In this document: in pieces, positions 23,571 to 34,289 of the stretch
Layout: the number at the start of each line of letters is the position of its first letter
Numbering within the stretch: position 1 is the stretch's first letter
From: Xanthostigma xanthostigma
Lineage: Eukaryota > Arthropoda > Insecta > Raphidioptera > Raphidiidae
NCBI GenBank assembly: GCA_963575645.1
Contig: OY754475.1
Span: forward strand, 8,246,001 to 8,310,000
DNA length: 64,000 bases
Direction of reading: 5' to 3'
Notes under the pieces: generated by a model
What the model was told of the DNA's origin: nothing
Seen by the model: the letters and a program-made list of their open reading frames with translations, nothing else
Databases searched by the model: none
Made by a program: the position numbers and the translations under genes

Positions 23571-24335
23571 AAAATGGTTTTTCATTATCTGCTGTTATAG
23601 CGGCAATAGAAATACACACTTTGAAAATTTCAACTCGCTATCTATTACGGCTCATGAGATACAGGACAGACGGGTGAACGTTGGGCACCCTTCAGGTACG
23701 GAACCCTAAAAACCAAAATGCACAATTCGGAGGCCGTGCCTCTGATGTGTCTACCGACGGATTAATGACCTTGGTTCCAAGTAAAAGATGACTTATCTTA
23801 ATGAGCAACAGCCGGATTTTATACTATACGGTATCCGCTATTTACGACACGTTCGTTACGTTTTCAATCTCACGAATTAATTTTACCGTGCCGTACCAAA
23901 AGAAGGTTTACTTAAAAAAACAGATCATCCAGTTCTTTCCTCGTGTGTCTAAAACAACTTCACAACCTACAGATATTGGTTTGTATTACTTACCCCAACT
24001 GAAGTACAGAGATCTAATCAATTGATAATTGTAAAGTTAAAGAATACGCAACCAAACCTACGTTTCAATTTACATTAATTGTGTAAATATAAAGTTAACC
24101 AATCAAAGGAACACTAATTCGAATTGATTTATTGCGCTGTTAAGAGTTAATTTAATTGATTCCCTATCTACTTTTTGATTGCAAAAATTTTAATTTTAAA
24201 TAGCGTTAAAATAAATATTTCTCAGATTAAAAATAATATTGACTTTCCGTTTTCAATACATAAACATTCCGCCACGAGTAAGGAATAGTACTAATTTAGT
24301 TGTTAGTAACAGTTTTGTTCCAAAAATATGTATTG

Positions 24336-25073
24336 AAGGAGATTTATTTGGTTGAGGAACAATTGAAAAATAAGCTTGTAAAATTTAAAAACTGTTGAAA
24401 TTCATAATAAACGATCATGTATATTACAATAATTTGCACAATTTATCATCTCAACTTGCATTGACGTATATTATAATGTTGTTTTTTATTACTCATGCGG
24501 GAAAAGTGGTATCTTTACGCATGCTGTTACGGTTGAAAAGTAGCTATTTTTATTTTCGTGCGGAAACTTTATTTGTCGCACTGAAATTATTGTTTTCCGC
24601 ACGCAAATTCAGAGAAAAAAACAAAATAATAACGGTGTTAATGTCAACGACACAAACTGTCATTTGAAGCAGATTTGAGGTTAAAATTTTCGATTATGGA
24701 CTTTTATTCTTGACAATTTTAACAATTTTAACTGAATTTTCAACTTTCTAGTGATTTAATTTTAATTTTTATTACTTCTAATTTCTTTTTTTAATTCGTA
24801 ATAAAATTTTAATTTAATTTAATTCGCATTAAAAAATAGTATGTGCAACTCGTGCGGCATTGTCGCACTAGTTGCACAATATACTTTTATCTGATTTGTA
24901 ATGTAGGTATATATTTGTAATTTAGAAATCAAAATAATATTAAATGTAACGAATACTATACATGTTCATAGGCCCTGAAGATGAAAATATATTTTTCGAA
25001 ACGTTGGCCACAAGCGATACTCTGATAAAGCTTATTTTTCAATTATTGTTCCTCAACCAAATTAATCTCCTTC
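24336..25073 (+). mobile_element. Penelope-like element with inverted ends and hammerhead-like motif
   Basis: Inverted ends: GAAGGAGATTTATTTGGTTG (24335 on) and AAATTAATCTCCTTC (ending 25073), with GAGGAACAATTGAAAAATAA paired to TTATTTTTCAATTATTGTTC. A hammerhead-like core lies at 24975-25005 (CTGAAGA, hairpin GAAAA/TTTTC, GAAAC, GTT). The interior holds a repeat shared with 36828-37204. No reverse transcriptase was recognised. The element sits within an older repeat that keeps GTACTAATTTAG on both sides (24289, 25076). Confidence 0.5.
24478..24892 (+). repeat. Repeat family B, copy 1
   Basis: Shares with 36828-37204: GCGGGAAAAGTGGTAT, CTGTTACGGTTGAAAAGTAG, TGCGGAAACTTTATTTGTCG and CTAGTTGCACAATATACT. 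Ends in a hairpin (GTGCAACTCGTGCGGCA ... TGTCGCACTAGTTGCAC). The ORFs 24395-24667 and 36575-36937 run over the two copies and encode the same artefactual peptide. Confidence 0.65.
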
Positions 25074-26049
25074 GGTACTAATTTAGGTTAAAATTCACTA
25101 GTCATAGTTTTACAGAAAAAAAGATCATTTTGAGGTCCCCTGAATCCAAAAAAACATTTTTTCGGAAACAGTATGTACCTACGTTGAAAACTGCGGACAT
25201 CCGATAAATAGCCAACAAATAATACTGTACTACGATGGAGCCGGAGGCTTCACTTTATTGTATCAAGCATTGTTTCAGCTCAGTCGTGTACGGAGCCGCG
25301 GGCTACGGCTAGTCTTATAACTATATCGATTATGCGATGCGTGACTAAGATCCGAAAATTCGGAGAAAAACAAATAAATAGAAAAGCACGTCGCATGTTA
25401 CAAACTTTCCAGCGAGAAAAATATACACCGTTCTCCGTCTAACACTTCGAATAAACGTATTCTTTGTCACGCTTCTTCCTAAGGGTATTATCTAATTAAA
25501 AACTTCATTGTCTGTCACAGAAGACTATAATTAAACTCATTTATGATAAAGTTATTAAATTAGTTATTTTGTCTTTGAGTACGAGAAAAGGAGACAGTCG
25601 TTCAGAAAGACAAAGACAGAGAGTGGTTGTAGTGCGAGTATTGAAGTGAGAAGTCACTACAGGTTGCACTTTGCATAAGTTAATTGATAGTCTAGACTCT
25701 ACTCGAACTGTCTCATTAAACAAAACAATTTATTAAAATAATCCTTGCCTAGATGTCTCTAATCCAGACGCGAGTATAGGGGATTTACCGACAAGCTGTT
25801 CAGAACACTGATCTCTAATATAATTAATAGCGAAAGGCAGCCATTGTATGAAACGAACCTGTGGAGCGCCATGCTAGTATTTGATGGGTGAAATTTTTGG
25901 CGGGCTGTTTGAATTTAGATTAGTAACAGGATTGCAAATAATGCATTCGTTCGGCATTATATCTTTTTTTTCGATTTAATAATCCTGAAAGGAGGAGGGT
26001 CAATAAGACCGGTTTTCGGCCCATTTTATTTTTGAGTAAAAAAATGGGC

Positions 26050-26165
26050 ACAAATCCGGATCGAAACGTTAATGTATTAATTATATTTTTTGTTAATATA
26101 TTGTCTAAAAAATTGGTCGATAATTTTATTTGAAGAGTTCTATTCAGACGTTAATTAAAGATTTT
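26050..26165 (+). mobile_element. Penelope-like family, 3' half only
   Basis: AAATCCGGATCGAAACGTTA, TTGTTAATATATTGTC, ATTGGTCGATAATTTTATTT and CAGACGTTAATTAAAGATTT match the right arm of the family. The CTGANGA half of the core is missing, so it is 5' truncated within the motif. Confidence 0.6.
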
Positions 26166-27394
26166 AGAAAAAAATTATATATAGGTTTTTGGGGTCGCCG
26201 ATTCCAAATCTGAGGTCCGTTTACCTCTACCACATCAGGTTCAAGGCCTTATTGACACTCCTTTGCACTACGGATTATTTAAAAAAAATAACAATCACGA
26301 AATTTGCATTGCTGCTGCCAAGTGGGGCGCAGCCGCGTGAGGCAGGACTGCAATACGGTGGAGCTGAAGGCTTCACTATTCTTGTCGCTGTCGTGTTTCA
26401 TTTCAATCGCGTCAGGAAAAACATTCCACAAATGCGCAAAATAAAAAGTGTTCTCTTAAAATAACAATTTCTCGAACCTTTGAAGTTTGAGTTATTGCAT
26501 ATTCTTCAGTCAATGATTTTAAAAATCGCCACTTATCACGAAAAAATACTACACGCTGTTTTCAGAAAATCTCTGTGCAAATATAATATGATTTAAAGAC
26601 ATCGGAAAATGTATCATAAAAAGGAAAATGCCGAAAACACATAAATCACCATATTATCTTTTCAACATGAAATAAAACCCTATGTAAATACTATATATAC
26701 GGTATGTACATCAAATATCTACATATAAACAAGAAATCGTTATCCCAAATAATGCATATAGTATAATGTATGTTGTCAAAATACGCCATCGCGGTACTAG
26801 AGACACAAAAATACAATTATTGAGTTCTCGAATGACTCCTTGTTCTAAATTAATCATAATTTTATGCAAATAGTATCAGGAAAAAGATCTATGGACTTTT
26901 AAATTGCCTGTATTAATAAAAACTATTAGAAAAAAATAATTTAGAAATCATTTTTAAAAAAAATTAACGGGTATTTAGAAATTAGTCATTGCGGTTAAAA
27001 TGATCACAATGACCACGAGAACCCCCCAAAAAATTGTGTCGGTTCATGTGCCACACACCCTGTACAATTTTGCTAGCGTTATTTTTCTGTTTTCGAATAG
27101 GCTTTTATAATTGTTCACAATTGTTTAATGTTTTCCACTAAGTTAGATATCTAATCTTTTAATGTATAAAACACATTAAAACAATTAGTTTATATACCGT
27201 CTCTTGTCATTGATTGTTAAGGTTAGATAGCTTCTGACACCCTTCAATAAAATAACTGCTTACCATGTCTGTATAAATCGATCAATTTCGCACAAGCGCG
27301 TGAAGTAAATAAATGCACAAGTTCAGACGCAACTAATTTGAAAATAAAATATTGGAAAGAAATATTTTTAAAGACAAAGAAAAATAATTTTTAA

Positions 27395-27505
27395 ATAAAT
27401 AAAATTATCAACCGATTTTTTCAGACTGTATATATACAGTCTGAAAAAATCGGTTGATAATATTATTTATTTGAAGATTTCTATTCAGACGTTAATCTAA
27501 GATTT
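27395..27505 (+). mobile_element. Minimal Penelope-like fold-back with 16-bp target duplication
   Basis: A 111-bp copy: ATAAATAAAATTATCAACCG, then TTTTTTCAGACTGTATATAT, followed by the reverse complement and the usual tail (CAGACGTTAATCTAAGATTT). Flanked by the perfect 16-bp direct repeat GAAAAATAATTTTTAA (27379-27394, 27506-27521), strong evidence of retroposition. It has lost the hammerhead-like centre. Confidence 0.8.
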
Positions 27506-27756
27506 GAAAAATAATTTTTAATAATTTAGGTTCATAATTATACAAGCGTGGGTTGTCAGCTGTATGGATGGTTCACTAGTCACGGCCCACGCTTTTATAA
27601 TAACGAATATATAAATTATTCAAATTTATTTACTTCTTTTTAGTACCTATACACTGCAATAAAAGCTTGACTATAAAAAGTTTTTTTTTCTCTTATTTTT
27701 TGATCATCAGTGTGATCTTTTTTCGTTGGTACAAGTATAGGGTTCCGCGTGTTTTC

Positions 27757-28283
27757 ATCCCCCGACTAAATATCCCCCGAAAAAATATCTTATCAACAAA
27801 ACTGGTGTAGAATTACTGTATTACTATCTCACTGTGTATACACGACCCCATAATTGTTTTTTTAAAAAACACCCCCTAAAAGCCCCCCCCCCTTCACTGC
27901 ACAAAAAAAATGCCATCGCATCGACACGACACCGTAGGTAAGTGTTTTTTAAAGAACTCTCCCCAAACGCCTTCCCCTTTTCACTGCGCAAAAAAAAAAC
28001 GCCGTCGCATTGACACGACCCCGATATTTTTTTTAAAACTCTCCCCAAACGCCTTGTCTTTTTCGCAGCACAAAAAAAAAATGCCATCGGATCGACACGA
28101 CACCGTAAGTAATTGTTTTTTTAGAGAACTCTCCCCAAACGCCTTCTCCTTTTCATCATTGCGCAAAAAAAAAACGCCATCGCATCGACACGACACCGCA
28201 ATTGTTTTTATGTCGGGGGATATTTTGCCCGTAGGATATTTAGTCAAGATGAAATTTTGTCGGAGGATATTTAGTCGGGGGGA
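27757..28283. mobile_element. Inverted-repeat element carrying a minisatellite
   Basis: The ends ATCCCCCGACTAAATATCC and GGATATTTAGTCGGGGGGAT are 20-bp inverted repeats; GTCGGGGGATATTTTGCCCG and a further GGATATTTAGTC lie just inside the right end. Between about 27900 and 28205 are four units of 83-94 bp, each with A8-10, GCCATCGCATCGACACGAC and CTCCCCAAACGCCTT. The 163-residue ORF 27910-28401 and its minus-strand partners are repeat artefacts. Confidence 0.7.
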
Positions 28284-28668
28284 TCAAGACCCAAGTATAG
28301 ACGGACACACGGTATATCTACATACATTACACAGAATAGGAAAAGATGTCCCGTTTCGTGAAAAATACGGCGATAAAAAATATGGCGGTAAATGTAGATG
28401 ACATGACAGTCGTACATCCCACAGTTTGTTTGACCTCACGGCGCGGACGGATGCGTCATATTATAAACAAAAGAAGACTATATAATAATGGACAAAAGAC
28501 GAACGAGAAAATGTCGGAAGAGACGTTACCGAAATATGCGTCAAATGATGCATGCGAGAAAATATGAGGGAAAAACGAATTGACGAAAATGCAGTTATAG
28601 TGAATGTCAAAAAAAAAAGATAACGACGATCCAAGATTAAAGGTTGATTCACACCTGCACTTAAATAA

Positions 28669-29095
28669 AAAATATTAATAATAATGCGTTTAACGTCCAT
28701 TTCTCGACTTTATGTCATAACAGACGCCATTCGCACCATTACTATTTTCCATCTAACACACTTCCCATTATTTTCTACATTTTTTCAACTTCAACTTAAT
28801 TAAAAGCAATGGGCGAATGAAGGATTTTTTAGGAAATTAGGATAAATTTTGAACATAGGAGTTTGACAAGTAATCGGCCATGGCCTTGAATAAGGAACCA
28901 TCTAGATATTTATCTGGAATTATGAGGGAAACCATGGAAAATTTCAACAAGATGGCCGGTACAGGAATTACCGTTTCTCGCCGAAAGGCAGTATAGAAAA
29001 AACTTCCAGCCACATCTGCCCCCGCCGAGATTCGAACCCAATACCTCCCGAATGCGATTCTAGTGCTCTCGCCACCACGCTACAACGCTCGGTTA
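28669..29095 (-). mobile_element. tRNA-derived SINE, near full length
   Basis: The minus strand starts AACCGAGCGTTGTAGCGTGG (A-box-like) and has the B box GGGTTCGAATCTC at 29027-29039. It continues through a unique body (CATGGTTTCCCTCAT, TTCAAGGCCATGGCCGATTA) and ends in a (TTA)n-type tail near 28670. Truncated copies at 51730-52096 (+) and 56946-57139 (-) share the body and tail. The (TTA)n tail suggests mobilisation by a LINE with the same tail. Confidence 0.75.
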
Positions 29096-29302
29096 AATAA
29101 AAAATAAACTGAATAATCAAAAATGTAACGGATTTCTCTACTGTGTTTAATTTTTTTCGTCTAAATTCTTAAATACAGGTATTTCTTTGGGTGATAAGCC
29201 TACCAACTGCCGAGTATAGATGACCTCAGCTGTTGAGCGTCTATAATTTACAATCTTCTTCTTCTTCATAGGATCAGTATCAATAAACTGATTATACTGA
29301 TA

Positions 29303-29449
29303 CTAGCGGCTCGATCCGGCTTCGCCCGAATTTGTAGATCGCCACCGTTTTTTCGTCGACTTGCGTTGCACAATCGGTTTCCACGAAAAGCGCGTTTATT
29401 TCAACGCGATAATATATAGCCAGGGTTCATCCTGAAGATCCATTCTAAA
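29303..29449 (-). mobile_element. Helitron-type 3' end fragment in left arm
   Basis: On the minus strand it ends AATTCGGGCGAAGCCGG, then GAGCCGCTAG before T, the best preserved hairpin plus CTRR end of this family in the window. The matching + strand copy is at 30553-30699, with CTAT instead of CTAG. Confidence 0.55.
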
Positions 29450-29556
29450 TATTGGTGAAAAAAATTTTGAAATAGGATGAGTGGTTTCGAAGATAACCTT
29501 CTACATCCAAACATACAAACTTTTCTTTATACAAAACTTAGATTAATGTCTGAATT

Positions 29557-29872
29557 GAACTCTTCAAATAAATAAAATTGTCAACCAATTTTTTTCAGAT
29601 TATATATTGACAAAAATAAAATTATAAATCAATATTACCAAAGTTGACGTTTCGATTATTAATTTTTCATAATTTTCGATAATTAAATAACCTCATTCTA
29701 TTATAAAATAAGTAGATATACCTATACTAATTAATTTTAATATTTTTTAGATTATTTTTGAAGAAGATCCAAATCCGGATCGAGACGTCATCTTTCGTAA
29801 TATTGATTTATAATTTTATTTTTGTCAGTATATAGTCTGAAAAAAATTGGTCGACAATTTTATTTATTTCTT
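29557..29872 (+). mobile_element. Penelope-like fold-back retroelement copy
   Basis: The left arm (TTCAAATAAATAAAATTGTC, CAATTTTTTTCAGATTATAT) is the inverse of the right arm ending near 29872. The core motif at 29758-29789 is damaged: TTGAAGA for CTGANGA and GAGAC for GAAAC, but the hairpin GATCC/GGATC is intact. Confidence 0.6.
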
Positions 29873-30892
29873 TTTAATAATAGTAATAGATTGGTCATTG
29901 TAAAATTTTCAAATAGGTGCTTGAGATATTTTCTTATTTATAGAGAAACCGTCACTGGTTCCTTGGGACGATAGTTTATGTAAGACTGGCTTTAGGGTAT
30001 CCGGAATGAAAAGTAATAACGCATCGTGAATATTCTGAACGACCCTAAATCAATCGGGCGTTCCAAACACACGTTTCGTGTTTTCAGTAACGCAAAGAAA
30101 TTGTCTGTTGAAAAAGAAATCAGTGTAGGCAATGTGCGTACATAGAGACTGTACGATAAATCCAAACAAGATAAATCATTCTATAGTGGCGGACGTCGAT
30201 TCAACGAACTAACAAAACTAATTGTGAATCGTTCGTTAACGAATCAACACGTTTTTGTTTTTGTAATTATTTGGTTAACGATTCAACAACGTCATTTACA
30301 AAACGTAAAGAATTTCTTCAAAACATGAAGAATAGATCTATGTATTCATCATAACGAAAGGGAATTGATATCATACATGAACCACAGCAATAGTAGTTAA
30401 TGCAATTTTGTCTGGTTCTATTCGGACAGATGTTGAATACAGGGATATAAGGATCCTAAAAAAATTGAACCTCCTTCAAAAAAGGTCACTAAAAAGCGAA
30501 AAATAACAAAGTTTTGAGGTCGGTACCAATTTAATATACTTATAAATCAATATTTAGAATGGACCTTCAGGATAAACATAGGCTATATATTATCGCGTTA
30601 AAATCAAAGCGCTTTTCGTGGAGATCAATTTTACAACGCAAGTCGACGAAAAAACGGTGGCAATCTACAAATTCGGGCGAAGCCGGGCCGGGCCGCTATT
30701 ATCAGTATAATCAGTCTATTGATACTGATCCTATGAAAAAAGAAGAAGAAGATTGTAGATTATAGACACTCAACAGCTGCGGTCATCTATACTCGGCAGT
30801 TGGTAGGTTTACCACCCAAAGAAATATTTTCAAGAATTTAAACGAAAAAAATTAAACATAGCAGAGAAATCCGTTCAATTTTTGATAATTAC

Positions 30893-31082
30893 GTTTGTTT
30901 TGACGTGATAACGTCTTATAGTTTAATGAAACACCAGCTGCACACACGAAAAAGTGTAACGTTCCTAACGTTCCGCCTGACCCTGTGCGTGCAAGAGACA
31001 GCGCAGTATGCTTCGTCCCAAGTTTGACAGCTACTAAAATTTAGGTTATGTATTACGGAATACGTTATCACGTAAAACTATC
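30893..31082. mobile_element. MITE with ACGTGATAACGT ends, short copy
   Basis: 190-bp relative of 17242-17875 sharing TGACGTGATAACGTCTTATA, GAAAAAGTGTAACGTTCC and TATTACGGAATACGTTATCA. It abuts the right arm of the 1.8-kb inverted repeat. Confidence 0.6.
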
Positions 31083-31179
31083 GTCCGTAAACCGACTTTA
31101 CAGACAACCAATTTTTTTTATTTAACAAAACATGATAGTAATTAAATAGGACCCGACCTCATCACTGTAATTTTATGCT

Positions 31180-31500
31180 TTTTAGTGACTCTTTGTTGAA
31201 GGAGACTATAGATTTTTTAATTAAAATTTTTAGTGTTCTTTTTTAATGTCTAATGAAACCGAAGAGCAATGTTCACGCCGACAACAGCTTTTGCAATGTT
31301 TCTTTAATTTTTGTTAACTATCTAAAAAGTTGCTGAACCGATTTAGCTAAAATTTATATGGGACCAACTTTGAGACATACTCTATCGAATAAAAAAACGA
31401 AATCGGTTAACCGTCGGCGGTGATATCGACGGACAGACATACCAAAAAAAGCGAGTGTGCTTTAGACCACACGACTGAAGTTAAACTTCTTCCTGCCATA
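31180..31500 (+). repeat. Dispersed repeat fragment related to 1990-2375
   Basis: Ends with GTGTGCTTTAGACCACACGA and CTTCTTCCTGCCATAATT, also found at 19785-19832. TTTAGTGACTCTTTGTTGAA and CATACTCTATCGAATAAA are shared in reverse with 1990-2375. Confidence 0.5.
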
Positions 31501-32551
31501 ATTATTTTAAATATATTTATTAAAAATAATGCGTAAATACCTCAAATTTTCTCATGTTAAATTCATAAACGAACAATAACATGCAGTCGGTTCGTCTCAA
31601 AGTTTATCGAACACAATATAAGCTCACTCTGTAGCACATATCTACAAAGGCGAAATGTTTAAAATATAATTTTTGATTAATTAATAGGCAAAATATGTAC
31701 ATATATTTATTAGCATAATTTATAATAAAAGGATTTATTAACAAACCTACATTATTTCCCGTTACAAAATGCAGCAAAATTCGATGAAATGTATTTTTGA
31801 TATAAAAAAACAGTTGTTTTCATTTTAAACGTCAAATAGTTGTATTAATGCTCCGTCTTTGTCGCACTCACTAACTTATATCTTCCTCTCAACTTCGTTC
31901 GCCTCGAACGATCACGCGCCATCGCGATGATGCACTTCCGTAAACGATTTCGTCAGACATCGCGATGAAGCACTTCCGTAAGCGATTTCGTCAGGCATTT
32001 ACCAGCTTACTCCCCAAGTCAAGCGTGCCCAAAGAAGTTTTACTTCAAATATACAATCGAATAGAAAACGTCCTCCCTTTTTTTGAAGTCATTTAAAAAA
32101 TCACAAGTAACTAGCAAAATGATGTGTTCGTTATAAATGTATGAGGGGTATCTGAAATCACCGAGAAATGAATGAAATTTTGTCAACTTATTTTTTCATA
32201 TATCTGGAATAAGTATTAACTCGTTTAAAAAAAAATATATAATTATGAAATTAAAATGAGTTTTTATTATAATAAAAATTTATTATTTTTAGTATATCTA
32301 AAAAATTCTGTTCTAAGATAATCATTGCTGAAAACTATTAAACCGAGTATTTTATAGCTCTCTGCCTTGACGCAATGTCGTTTCATCGTACAGTCTGTAT
32401 ATTATGATATGTTTACGGATGTACATGCAGAAGCGGCGGTACCAACATAAACGAATGAAAAATGTTGTTAGCTCGGAGCTTCGTAGCTCCGATATTATAA
32501 ATAAACTCGAGTGAACTCAAAACGATACACTTTATGACTACAGAAGTGTAA

Positions 32552-33278
32552 AGGTCAATTCACACATGCGGTACTGTGCGCCGACTGTGTCGTAGCCGTG
32601 CACCGACTGTGTTGTGTTGTGCATATTCACACCAACCATGTTATTACGTGCCACAGTTGGTTGTTTGTATCACAAAACTGTGCGTTTTGTGGTTTGTATC
32701 ATGGATTCAAGAGAGGAGGACGTGGTGATAGCATGCGGAGCGTATGTAGTATTAACGGAAGAGGTGAAAAAAAGAAAGAGGAAGATTTGGATTAACCGTT
32801 TATGGAGAGCTAGGGAGGAAGAAGGAGAATTTCACACAGCATTTACTCGACTCAAAGGTGATCCAGAACAATTTGTTCGATACTTTCGCATGACTTTCTT
32901 GAATTTTGACAATCTGCTGAAACTTGTAAAACCAGACATACAAAAAAAGAACACAAAGTGGCAAAATCGTGACACCCGAAAATGAACGAGCACTGGCCGA
33001 AACATGACGACCGCCCTCTGGTCGCCTTCCAATAGTTCTCACTAGAGCGGTTATGCACGTACCGTGCTCCTACCGTGTCGGACCGTAACCTTGAGAAATC
33101 GCTTTCAGAGCGGTCGGAAGCAACACAGTCAGAGCACAGTCTGTGCCTAGACCTACATGTGTGAATTAAACAGTGCAATTCAATACATTTTCAATGGAAA
33201 CTTCAGGTGATCGATTTAGTTCAAATCGACACAGTCGGTGCACAGTCGGCGCACAGTACCGCATGTGTGAATTGACCT
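32552..33278 (+). mobile_element. PIF/Harbinger deletion derivative with transposase N-terminus
   Basis: Long inverted ends: AGGTCAATTCACACATGCGG, then TACTGTGCGCCGACTGTG, and the complement ending AATTGACCT at 33278. Flanks TAA (32549-32551) and TTA (33279-33281) both fit the TWA target. The interior keeps the first part of a Harbinger transposase frame (32701-32985) and then non-coding GC-richer sequence, so it is an internal deletion product. Confidence 0.8.
32701..32985 (+). pseudogene. PIF/Harbinger transposase N-terminal remnant, 94 codons
   Basis: Starts MDSREEDVV, typical of Harbinger transposases, then RKRKIWINRLWRAREEEGEF, a YFRM motif and a region ending LVKPDIQKKNTKW. This is the family's conserved N-terminal block (basic stretch, W-x-x-x-x-x-x-R, GEFHT, FRM, ...PxIxKxxT) before the catalytic DDE domain, which is absent. 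The frame is intact from the start codon, although an ATG also lies upstream at 32614. Not a host gene. Confidence 0.8.
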
Positions 33279-33535
33279 TTAGAGCCCTACGTATAGCCGT
33301 CATACATTTGTATATAAGGGCAAACTTTCGCATTTTAACACGCAAACATGCTCCGGAGCGTCATTTAATCTTATACGCCCTTTTGAATATTTAGTACTCA
33401 TACAGTGTTCTAAAATGTTCACAGCACTTAATAACAAATTAATAAGCGAAAAAAGATCGATGAAGAACTTTCGCTCGAATTAAACTCAAGGTTCCATACC
33501 TTATTTTTTACATCCACATTCCGTAAAGAAACTAA

Positions 33536-33614
33536 AGGCCGATGCACACGAGGCTGGATTTGCCGCTAGATTCTTTGCTAGATTTCTTGATTGCTTTTAT
33601 GTGCAATCGCACTT
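33536..33614 (+). mobile_element. Truncated PIF/Harbinger MITE end
   Basis: AAAGGCCGATGCACACGAGG and CTGGATTTGCCGCTAGATTC match the terminus of 13621-13988. The right end is missing; the sequence switches to a Helitron-like tail at about 33614. Confidence 0.55.
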
Positions 33615-33642
33615 GGGTGAAACCGGGACGGACAGTCTATAC

Positions 33643-33861
33643 CAAAGGGGCGGGCAAGTCTTTTGATCGTCGGGCCACATAGCTGATGAAAATTTGACCG
33701 CAGAGCAAAAAAAAGGTTCTCACTTTCTATTTCCGCATTTGGAGAACAAAAAAAAAGTCCTTAGTTCTTTTTTCGTCTGTTCTGGCCCTTGCTATTTCTT
33801 TACTATTTTTCTAAAATTTATAAAATGCTTCGCGGGCCGGACAAAACTGTGCCCAGGCCTG
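33643..33861. mobile_element. hAT MITE inserted in a Helitron 5' end
   Basis: The ends CAAAGGGGCGGGCAAGTCTT and (reverse) CAGGCCTGGGCACAGTTTT, with CGGGCCACA/CGGGCCCGCG nearby, resemble hAT families starting CAGGGGTGGGCAAA. Flanking 8-mers GTCTATAC (33635-33642) and GTCTATAT (33862-33869) differ by one base. The ORF 33694-33879 over it is an artefact. Confidence 0.7.
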
Positions 33862-33862
33862 G

Positions 33863-34204
33863 TCTATATTAATATATAAAGCTGAAGAGTTTGTTTGTTT
33901 GGTTGGTTGAACGCGCTAATTTCAGAAACTACTAGTTCGAATTGTATTTTTTTTTAGAGTCTATTTATTCTAGGAAGGCTATAGAGATAGGCTATATAAT
34001 ATCACGCTACGACCAATAGGAGCGGAGCATCAATGAAAAATATAACTCAAAATTTGTCCTTCCCACAAAAACTTTTGAACGGTAACTCAGTTCATCATGA
34101 CATTTGGACACAACATTCATCTCGGTAAACTAAGATAAACGTACGTACTCCCTCCCCCCCCATTCGTTCTTTTGCACCCGGGTTAAACCGGGCGGGACAG
34201 CTAT
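33863..34204 (+). mobile_element. Helitron, interrupted 5' end
   Basis: TCTATATTAATATATAAAGC, TGAAGAGTTTGTTTGTTT and GAACGCGCTAAT lead in. It ends GCACCCGGGTTAAACCGGGC then GGGACAGCTAT at 34204, a hairpin with CTAT instead of CTAG. Its true first seven bases lie at 33636-33642, separated by the hAT element. Internal GGCTATATAATATCACGC is shared with 34290-34881 and 21575-21899. Confidence 0.65.
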
Positions 34205-34289
34205 TCAACAACAAAATTACAAATGTGTTATCCAGCAGGTAAACAGTTCGGCATAGCTTAGGCTATAATGTTAGTACAGTTATAATTAA

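Larger units (their letters stand above)
29112..30891. repeat. 1.8-kb element or duplication with ~340-bp inverted arms
   Basis: 29112-29453 and 30550-30891 are inverted copies (for example CCAACTGCCGAGTATAGATG against CATCTATACTCGGCAGTTGG). Each arm includes a Helitron-type fragment with the same flanking sequence, so the duplication happened after that insertion. A Penelope-like fold-back (29557-29872) lies in the spacer. Confidence 0.75.

Noticed and set aside
24395..24667. A 90-codon frame matching part of the frame at 36575-36937, suggesting a conserved gene
   Set aside because: Both are copies of repeat family B; the similarity is DNA-level and the frames have different starts and ends.
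27910..28401. Longest open frame in the window (163 codons) as a protein-coding gene
   Set aside because: It is built from four minisatellite units between inverted ends, with equally open frames on the minus strand; no homology recognised.
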